Origin: DATARH01 sp035648415
GTDB taxonomy: Bacteria; Pseudomonadota; Alphaproteobacteria; ATCC43930; CGMCC-115725
Direction: 5' to 3'
DNA: 42,326 nucleotides
NCBI GenBank assembly: GCA_035648415.1
Contig: DASRLO010000117.1
Coordinates: forward strand, 1 to 42,326
Below, in pieces: positions 1 through 6,536 of the stretch (the first letter of the stretch is position 1; each line of letters starts with the position of its first letter). The notes beneath the pieces are model-generated. The model was not told the origin of the DNA. It ran no database searches and was given only the letters and a program-made list of their open reading frames with translations. Both the position numbers and the translations under genes were made by a program.

Positions 1-75
1 GGGTGGTGCTGGCGCTGGGACGGGCGCGCACGACGCCATGACCAGGAGCGCACAGAGGGCAAGGGCACGCTTCAT
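1..75 (-). CDS. Putative lipoprotein, N-terminal fragment (runs off the left edge)
   Basis: Only the first 25 codons are in the window. They start at an ATG at 73-75 (minus strand) and read without a stop to base 1. The N-terminus is MKRALALCALLVMASC: two basic residues, a hydrophobic core and a cysteine after Met-Ala-Ser. This resembles a lipobox with Met at -3 and suggests a signal-peptidase II substrate anchored to a membrane. A Pro/Ala-rich stretch follows, as is common just after the lipidated cysteine. A strong ribosome binding site (GGAGGA) lies 5 bases before the ATG, and a promoter-like pair is found upstream. Nothing beyond the leader is visible, so no function can be given. Confidence 0.6.
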   Translation of the reverse strand, partial: MKRALALCALLVMASCAPVPAPAPP

Positions 76-108
76 CGGGTTCCTCCGACAGTTGAGAACT
101 GAGACCAT

Positions 109-138
109 ATAATAAATCGCATGATTATACTACCTCAA
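109..138 (-). promoter_or_regulatory. Putative promoter of the left-edge lipoprotein gene
   Basis: Read on the minus strand, a TTGAGG box (133-138) and a TATTAT box (109-114) are separated by 18 bases. Transcription would start near base 102, giving a leader of about 27 nt. A near-perfect tandem repeat of GGTTAACC lies just upstream at 152-167. This is hand-matched to the sigma-70 consensus only. Confidence 0.4.
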
Positions 139-237
139 ACCGTTATTGCATGGTTAACCGGTTGACCCACGTAACGCAATAGGCGCGCCGGGTCCTGCGG
201 CATCAACCGGCGGCAGATCGCGTGGCGGTAGAAGGGC

Positions 238-1638
238 TTACAACGAATTTGTCCGGGTTACCCCGGCAAACCAGTCGAAGGAGGCCTTTGGCGAGCGCGT
301 CAGAGTGGCGCGGTCGAGGTGGGCGAGCCCAAATGTCGCAGAGTAGCCATGCGTCCACTCCCAGTTATCGGCAAGCGTCCAAATAAAGTAGCCGCCGAGA
401 TTTACGCCCGATGCGAGAGCGCGGTGAGAGGCGGCGATATGATCGCGCAGGTAATCGATCCGCTCCCGGTCGCTGATACGGCCGTCCGGTCCGGCAGTTT
501 CCTTGAAAAAGGCGCCGTTCTCCGTGATGTAGACCAGCGGGTTGCCGTAGTGGTCGCGCAGATCGACGAGGGTTTCGACGAGCCCGCCCGGGTCGATCGG
601 CCAGCCCATCGCGGTCGTCCGCATGCCGGCGGGAACGGCGCCCCAATTGCTGCCGACGATACCCGCCGAGTCCGCCCGCTGATACATCGGCGCGTAGTAA
701 TTGACGCCGAGAAAATCGATCTTCTGGCGGATTTGCTCCATGTCGCCGGGCTGCACCAGTTTTTCGACCAGCGGCGCGAACCGCGCGGGATAGGCGCCGC
801 GGAACAGCGGATCGAGATAGGCCCGGTTCCATGCCGCGTCCCATTGCGCGGCGGCTTCCCGGTTTTCAGCGAGACCTTGAGCCGGGCGCACCGGCTGCAG
901 GCTCATCACGGTGCCGAGCTTGAACCCGGCATTCTGCGCTCGCAGCGTGGCCAGCGCGCGGCCCTGGGCAAGATTGAGATGATGCGCGGCGGCGGCCATC
1001 GGCGCGCGGCCGTGCAGCCCCGGGGCATGCTCGCCGAGGCCGTGACCCATCATCGCGTGGACCTGCGGCTCGTTGAAGATGGCCCAGCGCGTTATCCGGT
1101 CGCCGAGACGCCGCGTCACCAGCTGGGCGTAGTCGACGAACCAATCGGCGCTCGCGCGATCGCCCCAGCCGCCGCGATCCTGCAGCGCCTGCGGCAGGTC
1201 CCAGTGGAAAAGGCAGACCCAAGGCTCTATCCCGGCCTTCAAGAGCGCATCGGTGACGCGGTCGTAGTAATCGAGGCCACGCGGGTCGGGTTCGCCGGTG
1301 CCGTCCGGCATGACGCGCGGCCATGACAGCGAGAAACGGTAGGCCTTGATCCCCAGCCGCGACATCAGCGCGATGTCTTCGGGATAGCGGTGATAGCTGT
1401 CGCAGGCGATTTCGGGGGTGCTGTGATCGCTGATCGTGCCGGGGATGCGCGCGAAAATATCCCAGATGCTGTCGGCGACGCGGTCGCCGCGGCCTTCGAT
1501 CTGGCAGGACGACGTCCCTATCCCCCAGACAAAACCGGGCGGGAAGCGCAGCGTTTCGGCCATTGCGGGCTCGGAACCGGCCCACCGTCCCGCGAGCATG
1601 CCGGCGGCAGTCGTTTGCAACAGCGTGCGGCGGCGCAT
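238..1638 (-). CDS. GH1 family beta-glucosidase with Tat-like signal peptide
   Basis: This 466-residue protein hydrolyses beta-glycosides such as cello-oligosaccharides by a retaining mechanism, as known for glycoside hydrolase family 1. The family landmarks are visible: the entry motif FVWGIGTSSCQIEG (near 37-49), the acid/base glutamate in NEP (Glu190), the nucleophile in ITENG (Glu373), and the sugar-binding segment WTLADNWEW near the C-terminus. The N-terminus MRRRTLLQ, followed by a hydrophobic stretch ending AMA, resembles a twin-arginine signal peptide. That predicts export of a folded enzyme, whereas most bacterial GH1 enzymes are cytoplasmic. The start lies 9 bases after the stop of the gluconolactonase-like gene, so the two are probably co-transcribed. 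No strong Shine-Dalgarno is visible, which fits translational coupling. Substrate range is not decidable from sequence. Confidence 0.93.
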   Translation of the reverse strand: MRRRTLLQTTAAGMLAGRWAGSEPAMAETLRFPPGFVWGIGTSSCQIEGRGDRVADSIWDIFARIPGTISDHSTPEIACDSYHRYPEDIALMSRLGIKAYRFSLSWPRVMPDGTGEPDPRGLDYYDRVTDALLKAGIEPWVCLFHWDLPQALQDRGGWGDRASADWFVDYAQLVTRRLGDRITRWAIFNEPQVHAMMGHGLGEHAPGLHGRAPMAAAAHHLNLAQGRALATLRAQNAGFKLGTVMSLQPVRPAQGLAENREAAAQWDAAWNRAYLDPLFRGAYPARFAPLVEKLVQPGDMEQIRQKIDFLGVNYYAPMYQRADSAGIVGSNWGAVPAGMRTTAMGWPIDPGGLVETLVDLRDHYGNPLVYITENGAFFKETAGPDGRISDRERIDYLRDHIAASHRALASGVNLGGYFIWTLADNWEWTHGYSATFGLAHLDRATLTRSPKASFDWFAGVTRTNSL

Positions 1639-1647
1639 CTCGCTATT

Positions 1648-2604
1648 TTAGCCGCCGATCGCACCTTGCGTATTCACGTAGATCGAGTAGAGCGAGTGGC
1701 TCGCCGCCAGGAACAGGCGGTTGCGCTTGGTCCCGCCAAAGCACAAATTGGCGCAGCGCTCGGGCAACGCGATGCGGCCGATCATCGTGCCGTCGGGCGC
1801 GAACACGGCGACGCCGTTTAGCTCCGCGCTCATGCCCCAGCCACACCACAGATTGCCGTCGACATCGCAGCGGAAGCCGTCGGGCGTTCCTTGGCCGAAA
1901 TCTGCGAAGTCGCGGCCGTTTCGTAGTTTGAGCCCGTCATCGGCGACATCGAAAACGCGGATGGCACGCTGCGGCTGGGCGCGCGATTCGACGACGTAGA
2001 GGCGGGTTTCGTCGGGTGAGAAGGCCAGGCCGTTAGGGCCTCGAATGTCGTCGGCGACGACGCTGACCTGCCCGGTGCGTCCGTCGACGCGATAGAGGCG
2101 GGTGACCGGCAGCTCTGGTTCCGCCTTGTCGCCCTCGTACTCGCCGAGGATGCCGAACGGCGGGTCGGTGAACCAGACCGAGCCGTCCGATTTGACCACG
2201 ACATCGTTCGGCGAATTGAGCGGCTTGCCGTCGAAACGGTTGCACAGGATCGTGATCGTGCCGTCATGCTCGGTGCGGGTGACGCGGCGGGCGCCGTGCT
2301 CGCAGGTGACGAGTCGTCCTTGACGGTCGCGGGTGTTGCCGTTGGCATTGTCGGACGGTTTGCGAAACACGCTGACCGCGCCGGTTTCCTCTTCCCATTT
2401 GAGGATACGGTTATTGGGAATGTCGCTCCACAGCACAAAGCGGCCGTCGCCGAACCACACCGGGCCTTCGCTCCAGCGGCAGCCGGTGTAGAGCAGCTCG
2501 ACCGAGGTGTTGAACGGCGGTCTTATTTTTTCGAAGCGCGGATCGAGGGTGACGACAGCCGGGTCGGGGTAGAGCAGGGAAGGCTGCCAGCAATTGTCGC
2601 TCAT
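1648..2604 (-). CDS. SMP-30/gluconolactonase family protein
   Basis: This 318-residue six-bladed beta-propeller hydrolase of the SMP-30/gluconolactonase/LRE family typically opens sugar lactones. Visible motifs are WSEGPVW (Glu46), NSPNDVVV (Asn133), GPNGLAFSPDE (Asn191) and TPDGFRCDVDGNLW (Asp242). Glu46, Asn191 and Asp242 match the known divalent-metal ligands. No signal peptide is present, so the enzyme is probably cytoplasmic, unlike its partner. It is the first gene of a two-gene unit with the GH1 enzyme 9 bases downstream. Sugar release by the glycosidase followed by oxidation and lactone hydrolysis would be a coherent pathway, but no sugar dehydrogenase is nearby. A weak AGGAAA ribosome site precedes the ATG. 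Other lactone substrates remain possible. Confidence 0.9.
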   Translation of the reverse strand: MSDNCWQPSLLYPDPAVVTLDPRFEKIRPPFNTSVELLYTGCRWSEGPVWFGDGRFVLWSDIPNNRILKWEEETGAVSVFRKPSDNANGNTRDRQGRLVTCEHGARRVTRTEHDGTITILCNRFDGKPLNSPNDVVVKSDGSVWFTDPPFGILGEYEGDKAEPELPVTRLYRVDGRTGQVSVVADDIRGPNGLAFSPDETRLYVVESRAQPQRAIRVFDVADDGLKLRNGRDFADFGQGTPDGFRCDVDGNLWCGWGMSAELNGVAVFAPDGTMIGRIALPERCANLCFGGTKRNRLFLAASHSLYSIYVNTQGAIGG

Positions 2605-2701
2605 CGCTCGGATTTCCTGTTCGTGCCGCGCAGCGCAGGCGCGCCGGACCGAGCATGGAACGTTTCGACGACAGCCTCAAGACCACGCGGCGCGCGCGGC
2701 T

Positions 2702-2863
2702 TCAGAAGCTGGTGGCGATTGTCGCAAACACGCCGCTGACCGAGGTGCCGACCTGCACGATGACGCTGAACGCGGCGATCGAAATGAAGAACGCGATCAT
2801 CGCGTATTCGATCGCCGTAGCGCCGCGCCGCCGGGCCCTGATCCATTGCAGGAGAGAACGCAT
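2702..2863 (-). CDS. Flp/Fap family type IVb pilin (53 residues)
   Basis: This is a short gene of 53 codons. It has a basic leader (MRSLLQWIRARRRG), then ATAIEYAMIAFFISIAAF, then a variable tail ending ATSF. This is the layout of an Flp-type prepilin: cleavage after Gly14 by a prepilin peptidase, glutamate at +5 of the mature protein followed by tyrosine, and a hydrophobic alpha-helix that packs the pilus core. Flp pilins form adhesive tad pili. No tad assembly genes (cpaB, cpaC, tadA, tadB, tadC) are in the window, so this is an isolated pilin whose machinery must lie elsewhere. An element resembling a CtrA box lies 51-65 bases upstream of the start. Confidence is high from the processing motif despite the small size. 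Confidence 0.88.
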   Translation of the reverse strand: MRSLLQWIRARRRGATAIEYAMIAFFISIAAFSVIVQVGTSVSGVFATIATSF

Positions 2864-2913
2864 AATCCGCTTCGTCCCAATCTATCGCTCCGTCCATGAT
2901 GACAAAAGGTTTG

Positions 2914-2928
2914 TTGATGATTGGTTAA
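2914..2928 (-). promoter_or_regulatory. CtrA-box-like site upstream of the Flp pilin gene
   Basis: Minus strand reads TTAACCAATCATCAA, that is TTAA-N7-TCAA, one mismatch from the CtrA consensus TTAA-N7-TTAA. It lies 51-65 bases before the pilin start. CtrA is known to control the pilA pilin gene in Caulobacter, so the position is biologically sensible. A single 15-mer match is weak evidence. Confidence 0.35.
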
Positions 2929-3029
2929 GCCATTGGCCGATAACGCGGTGGAGTTTAGCCGAAAGCCAAATTGGCGGAGCAAGGAGTCCGCAGCGCAGCG
3001 GTCTCTGCATAGCTGAGGATCGGACCCGG

Positions 3030-3059
3030 AAAAAGCGGCGCTGGTGGAAGGAAGCGCCG
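3030..3059 (-). terminator. Putative intrinsic terminator downstream of secA
   Basis: On the minus strand a 6-bp GC stem (CGGCGC/GCGCCG, 3054-3059 with 3036-3041) with a 12-nt loop is followed by one C and five T residues (3030-3034). It lies about 290 bases past the secA stop codon and before the pilin gene. The stem is short, so it may be weak. Confidence 0.5.
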
Positions 3060-3345
3060 GATTGGATCGATCGCGGGGCCGGTGCGGCGGATGGGATGAT
3101 TCTTGCTGCTTATCGTGCTTAAGATATTTGACGTGGTTGTCAGCCGGCTAACGAGGCACGACCGATCGACATCGGTGACTGGTCTGAGGGCTTTGTTTGT
3201 CGCTCCGCGGCGCGGCGCTGATTTGCGGCGGTGGCCCGGCGGCGCAGCAAATGTAGCCGGAAGCGCGACACAGGCAATGCGGCGAATCCGTCTCGGTGAG
3301 CTGGCCTGCCCCCGCACGCGATCCGGTGCCCGGCTGGAAATATCG

Positions 3346-6141
3346 TCAAACGCGTCCGTGGCAGTGCTTGAATTTTCTGCCGGAGCCGCATGGGCAGGGA
3401 GAGTTGCGCGGGGTGCCGGCCCAGGGCGCGCGCGGTCCGGCGAACTGGCCGCCTCCGCGCGGCGGGTCGCCGGGATGGTCGCGGCCCCGGCGCGTCGCGG
3501 GAGGGGCGGCGGGACCAAGATGGGGATAGCCCGCACCGAGCGCGGGGCGGTCTTCCTCGGCCATCGCCGGCTCGCGCTCATGGATTTCGGCGAACTGCGC
3601 GCTGGCTCCCGACAGCGGCTGCGGCCCACCGGCGAACATCTCGGTTGGCGGCGGCATCGGCGGCGCCTCGAAGCGCAGCTCGATATGGCTCAGCACCGAA
3701 GTCACCTGGTCGCGCAGCTGGACGAGCATCCCCTCGAACAGCTCGAACGCCTCGCGCTTGTACTCGTTGAGCGGGTCGCGCTGCGCGTAGGCGCGCAGAT
3801 TGATGCCCTGGCGCAGATGGTCGAGCGACAGCAGATGGTCCTTCCAGGTCTGGTCGAGGATCTGCAGCAAAAGGCTCTTTTCCGCCATCCGCATCATGTC
3901 GGTGCCGTAATTGGCGCTCTTCTCCGCCATTTTGCGGTCGGCCGCGGCGATGATGCGCTCCTCGACCTCTTCGCTGTTGACGCCTTCTTCCTTGGCCCAA
4001 TCGGCGAGCGGCAGATCGAGCGCCAGGAGGCGCAGGCACTCGGCGTGCAGCGCCTGGATGTTCCACTGCTCGGGCAGCGAATTCTCCGGGATCGCCAGCG
4101 CCACGGTCGCGGCGATCGTTTCGGCGCGCATGTCGGAGATCGTCGTCGCGACGTCGCCCGCGTTCATGATCTCCTTACGCTGCTCGTAAATGACCTTGCG
4201 CTGGTCGTTCATTACGTCGTCGTATTTGAGCAGCTGCTTGCGGATGTCGTAGTTGCGCGCCTCGACCTTCTGCTGGGCCTTGGCGAGCGCCTTGTTGACC
4301 CAGGGATGGATGACCGCCTCGCCCTCCTTGAGGCCAAGGCGCGACAGCACCGAATCCATGCGCTCGGAGCCGAAGATGCGCATCAGATCGTCTTCGAGCG
4401 AGACGAAGAATTTCGACGCGCCGGGGTCGCCCTGACGGCCGGAGCGGCCGCGCAGCTGGTTGTCGATGCGCCGGCTCTCGTGCCGTTCGCTGCCGACGAC
4501 GAAGAGCCCGCCCCCATCGACGACGATCTTCTTCGCCGCCTCGATCTCCTGGCGGATCTCGGCGCCGCGGTGTTCGCGCTCGAATTCCTCCGCCGCTTGC
4601 AGATCGGCCTTGAGCCGCATTTCGAGATTGCCGCCGAGTTGGATATCGGTGCCGCGGCCGGCCATGTTGGTGGCGATCGTCACCCCGCCCGGAACGCCCG
4701 CCTGGGCGATGATGAAAGCCTCTTGCTCGTGGTAGCGCGCGTTGAGCACGTTGTGCGGGACGTTGTGCTTCTTGAACACCTCCGACAGCGCCTCGGACTT
4801 CTCGATGCTGACCGTGCCGATCAGCACCGGTTGCTGGCGGTTGCGGCAATCGATCACCTGTTCGACGATCGCCTCGTATTTCTCGCGCGCCGAGCGGTAG
4901 ACTTCGTCGTCGGTGTCGGCCCGCCGCACCGGCTCGTTGGTCGGTATCTCGATGACCTCGAGCTTGTAGATGTCGCCGAATTCCTCTGCCTCGGTCATCG
5001 CCGTGCCGGTCATCCCGGCCAGCTTCGGGTACATGCGGAAATAATTCTGGAAGGTGATCGAGGCGAGCGTTTGGTTCTCGTTCTGGACGGTGACGCCTTC
5101 CTTGGCTTCCAGGGCCTGATGCAGTCCTTCGGAATAGCGCCGGCCTTCCATCATGCGGCCGGTGAATTCGTCGATGATGACGAGCTTGTCGTCCTTGACG
5201 ATGTAGTCGGTGTCGCGCGCGAAGAGCTTGTGCGCGCGCAGCGCCTGGTTGACGTGGTGGACAAACGAGATGTTGTGGATGTCGTAGAGCGTGCCGGCGT
5301 CCATCAGGCCGCCGTCGCGCAGCATCGCCTCGATCTTTTCGACCCCCTCCTCGGTCAGCGTGACAGTGCGCTGCTTCTCGTCCTTCTCGAAATCCTCGTC
5401 GCCCAGCGGCGGGATCAGCTTGTCGATGCGGTTGTAGAGCTCGGAATTGTCCTCGGTCGGGCCGGATATGATGAGCGGCGTCCTCGCCTCGTCGATCAGG
5501 ATCGAATCCACCTCGTCGACGATCGCGTAGCTGAACGGCCGCTGGACCATGTCCTCGAGCCGGAACTTCATGTTGTCGCGCAGATAGTCGAAGCCGAGCT
5601 CGTTGTTGGTGCCGTAGGTGATGTCGCAGAGGTATTGCTGCCGGCGCTGCGGATCGTCGAGGTCATGGACGATGCAGCCGACATTCATGCCGAGGGTGTT
5701 GTAGATCTGTCCCATCCACTCCGCGTCGCGGTGCGCGAGGTAGTCGTTGACCGTAACGACGTGGACGCCCTTGCCGGTGAGGGCGTTGAGGTAGACGGGC
5801 AGCGTCGAGACCAGGGTCTTGCCCTCGCCGGTCTTCATCTCGGCGATCATGCCGCGATGCAGCACGATCCCGCCCATCAGCTGCACGTCGAAATGGCGCT
5901 GGCCGAGGGTGCGTTTAGCCGCCTCGCGCACCGTGGCGAAGGCTTCGACGAGCAGGTCGTCGAGTTCGACGCCCTCGTCGAGGCGCCGGCGGAACTCGGC
6001 GGTGCGGGCGCGCAGCGCCTCGGGCGACAGCTGTTCGAGCTGCGGCTCCAGCTCGTTGATCTGCGCCACGAGCGACGACAGGCTCTTGACGTAACGGTCG
6101 TTGGCGGAGCCGAACAGCCGCCGGGCTAGAGCGCCAAGCAT
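3346..6141 (-). CDS. secA: Preprotein translocase ATPase SecA
   Basis: SecA is the ATP-driven motor that pushes unfolded precursors through SecYEG. The start at 6141 gives MLGALARRLFGSANDRYVK, the usual SecA beginning, with a GAGG ribosome site; a frame open to 6225 adds an implausible extension. The product is 931 residues, a normal length. Visible are the Walker A loop MKTGEGKT (about 102-109), the DEAD-type box VDEVDSILIDEARTP, the second nucleotide-binding region with MAGRGTDIQLGG, and RQGDPG near the arginine-finger region. The extreme C-terminus is the SEC-C zinc motif CPCGSGRKFKHC, which binds SecB and lipids. A proline-rich linker separates it from the motor. A promoter (TTGACA-N17-TATCTC) lies upstream, and argJ is divergent. 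Confidence 0.98.
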   Translation of the reverse strand: MLGALARRLFGSANDRYVKSLSSLVAQINELEPQLEQLSPEALRARTAEFRRRLDEGVELDDLLVEAFATVREAAKRTLGQRHFDVQLMGGIVLHRGMIAEMKTGEGKTLVSTLPVYLNALTGKGVHVVTVNDYLAHRDAEWMGQIYNTLGMNVGCIVHDLDDPQRRQQYLCDITYGTNNELGFDYLRDNMKFRLEDMVQRPFSYAIVDEVDSILIDEARTPLIISGPTEDNSELYNRIDKLIPPLGDEDFEKDEKQRTVTLTEEGVEKIEAMLRDGGLMDAGTLYDIHNISFVHHVNQALRAHKLFARDTDYIVKDDKLVIIDEFTGRMMEGRRYSEGLHQALEAKEGVTVQNENQTLASITFQNYFRMYPKLAGMTGTAMTEAEEFGDIYKLEVIEIPTNEPVRRADTDDEVYRSAREKYEAIVEQVIDCRNRQQPVLIGTVSIEKSEALSEVFKKHNVPHNVLNARYHEQEAFIIAQAGVPGGVTIATNMAGRGTDIQLGGNLEMRLKADLQAAEEFEREHRGAEIRQEIEAAKKIVVDGGGLFVVGSERHESRRIDNQLRGRSGRQGDPGASKFFVSLEDDLMRIFGSERMDSVLSRLGLKEGEAVIHPWVNKALAKAQQKVEARNYDIRKQLLKYDDVMNDQRKVIYEQRKEIMNAGDVATTISDMRAETIAATVALAIPENSLPEQWNIQALHAECLRLLALDLPLADWAKEEGVNSEEVEERIIAAADRKMAEKSANYGTDMMRMAEKSLLLQILDQTWKDHLLSLDHLRQGINLRAYAQRDPLNEYKREAFELFEGMLVQLRDQVTSVLSHIELRFEAPPMPPPTEMFAGGPQPLSGASAQFAEIHEREPAMAEEDRPALGAGYPHLGPAAPPATRRGRDHPGDPPRGGGQFAGPRAPWAGTPRNSPCPCGSGRKFKHCHGRV

Positions 6142-6196
6142 GAGGACCTCAAGGGCGGGATCGGAGGGGCGGAATTCGAGCGCACGGCGACAGTGA

Positions 6197-6225
6197 GAGA
6201 TAGGTCCGCGTGGCCGGGGTGTCAA
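6197..6225 (-). promoter_or_regulatory. secA promoter
   Basis: On the minus strand a perfect TTGACA (6220-6225) is separated by 17 bases from TATCTC (6197-6202). Transcription would start near 6190, giving a leader of about 50 nt before the secA ATG. The -35 box is perfect, spacing is optimal and the -10 box is moderate. Confidence 0.65.
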
Positions 6226-6278
6226 TTAAACCACATGTCGCGGGACAAACGCCGCCAACCCGACGCGTCCGTTCCATC

Positions 6279-6307
6279 TTCCCGCGAAAAACGTTTTCCG
6301 CTATAGC
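6279..6307 (+). promoter_or_regulatory. Putative promoter of the argJ leader transcript
   Basis: TTCCCG (6279-6284) and TATAGC (6302-6307) are separated by exactly 17 bases. The predicted start of transcription is 6314-6315, which coincides with the ATG of the arginine-rich leader ORF. This would give a leaderless mRNA, a common class in alphaproteobacteria. The -35 box is weak, so the assignment is tentative. Confidence 0.4.
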
Positions 6308-6314
6308 CTGTTCC

Positions 6315-6413
6315 ATGAGCGAGACCTTGCGCATAACGGGGAATCGACGCCGACGCCGCGCTTCAGGCGGTGCGGGCGCATTCGCGTGTTCCATAGGCCG
6401 GCGACGACGGTAG
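6315..6413 (+). CDS. Candidate arginine-rich leader peptide of argJ (32 residues)
   Basis: This 32-codon ORF contains ten arginine codons: one at 6330, five consecutive at 6345-6359 (CGA CGC CGA CGC CGC) and four consecutive directly before the TAG stop at 6399-6410 (CGG CGA CGA CGG). It lies between a promoter-like sequence and an intrinsic terminator, and the next gene makes arginine. This is the layout of a ribosome-mediated attenuator. No Shine-Dalgarno is present, but the predicted transcription start falls on the ATG, so leaderless initiation is plausible. Caution: out-of-frame ORFs in GC-rich DNA are often arginine-rich, so composition alone is not proof. The position relative to the terminator and argJ is the stronger argument. 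Alternatively the region encodes a small structured RNA. Confidence 0.45.
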   Translation: MSETLRITGNRRRRRASGGAGAFACSIGRRRR

Positions 6414-6439
6414 AGAGGCCGCCTGCCGGTTTCCGGAAC
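6388..6439 (+). promoter_or_regulatory. Predicted leader hairpin overlapping the second Arg-codon run
   Basis: GTTCC (6388-6392) pairs with GGAAC (6435-6439), and GCCGGC (6397-6402) pairs with GCCGGT (6425-6430). The structure encloses the four terminal Arg codons and the leader stop. As an alternative, 6400-6411 can pair with 6450-6461 (10 of 12 positions), which includes the left arm of the terminator. A ribosome parked on the first Arg run or on the stop codon would therefore influence which fold forms. Pairings were found by eye and no energies were calculated. Confidence 0.35.
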
Positions 6440-6452
6440 CGCCGCTTTCACC

Positions 6453-6483
6453 GCCGCCGCCAAAGCACATCGGCGGCTTTTTT
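6453..6483 (+). terminator. Intrinsic terminator/attenuator upstream of argJ
   Basis: A 7-bp all-GC stem, GCCGCCG (6453-6459) with CGGCGGC (6471-6477), has an 11-nt loop and is followed directly by six T residues (6478-6483). It points toward argJ and lies 53 bases before its start, with no complete conventional gene upstream on this strand. It therefore most likely regulates argJ or ends a small RNA. Confidence 0.75.
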
Positions 6484-6486
6484 GTG

Positions 6487-6507
6487 TCTTCGCGGCATCC
6501 GCGAAGA
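6487..6507 (+). repeat. Perfect 9-bp hairpin between terminator and argJ
   Basis: TCTTCGCGG (6487-6495), loop CAT, then CCGCGAAGA (6499-6507). No T-run follows on either strand, so it is not a classic terminator. It ends about 16 bases before the argJ ribosome site (GGGGA, 6524-6528) and could stabilise the mRNA, act in translation or bind a protein. Confidence 0.5.
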
Positions 6508-6536
6508 TTATGGTGCCACCTCTGGGGAATTGATCG

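Larger units (their letters stand above)
2864..3345. other. 482-bp non-coding stretch between flp pilin and secA
   Basis: No convincing gene is seen on either strand. The reading frames here lack ribosome sites and recognisable domains. It holds a probable minus-strand terminator (3030-3059), likely ending secA transcription, and an element resembling a CtrA box (2914-2928) in front of the pilin gene. The rest is unassigned and presumably contains the pilin promoter. Confidence 0.5.

Noticed and set aside
2601..2897. A 98-codon minus-strand frame over the Flp pilin region
   Set aside because: It is out of frame with the pilin, whose prepilin cleavage motif and length are decisive.
3103..6129. 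A 1008-codon open frame on the plus strand, antisense to secA
   Set aside because: It is the mirror of secA caused by GC-rich codon structure; it has no ribosome site and its composition is low-complexity Leu/Asp/Val/Arg without any domain.
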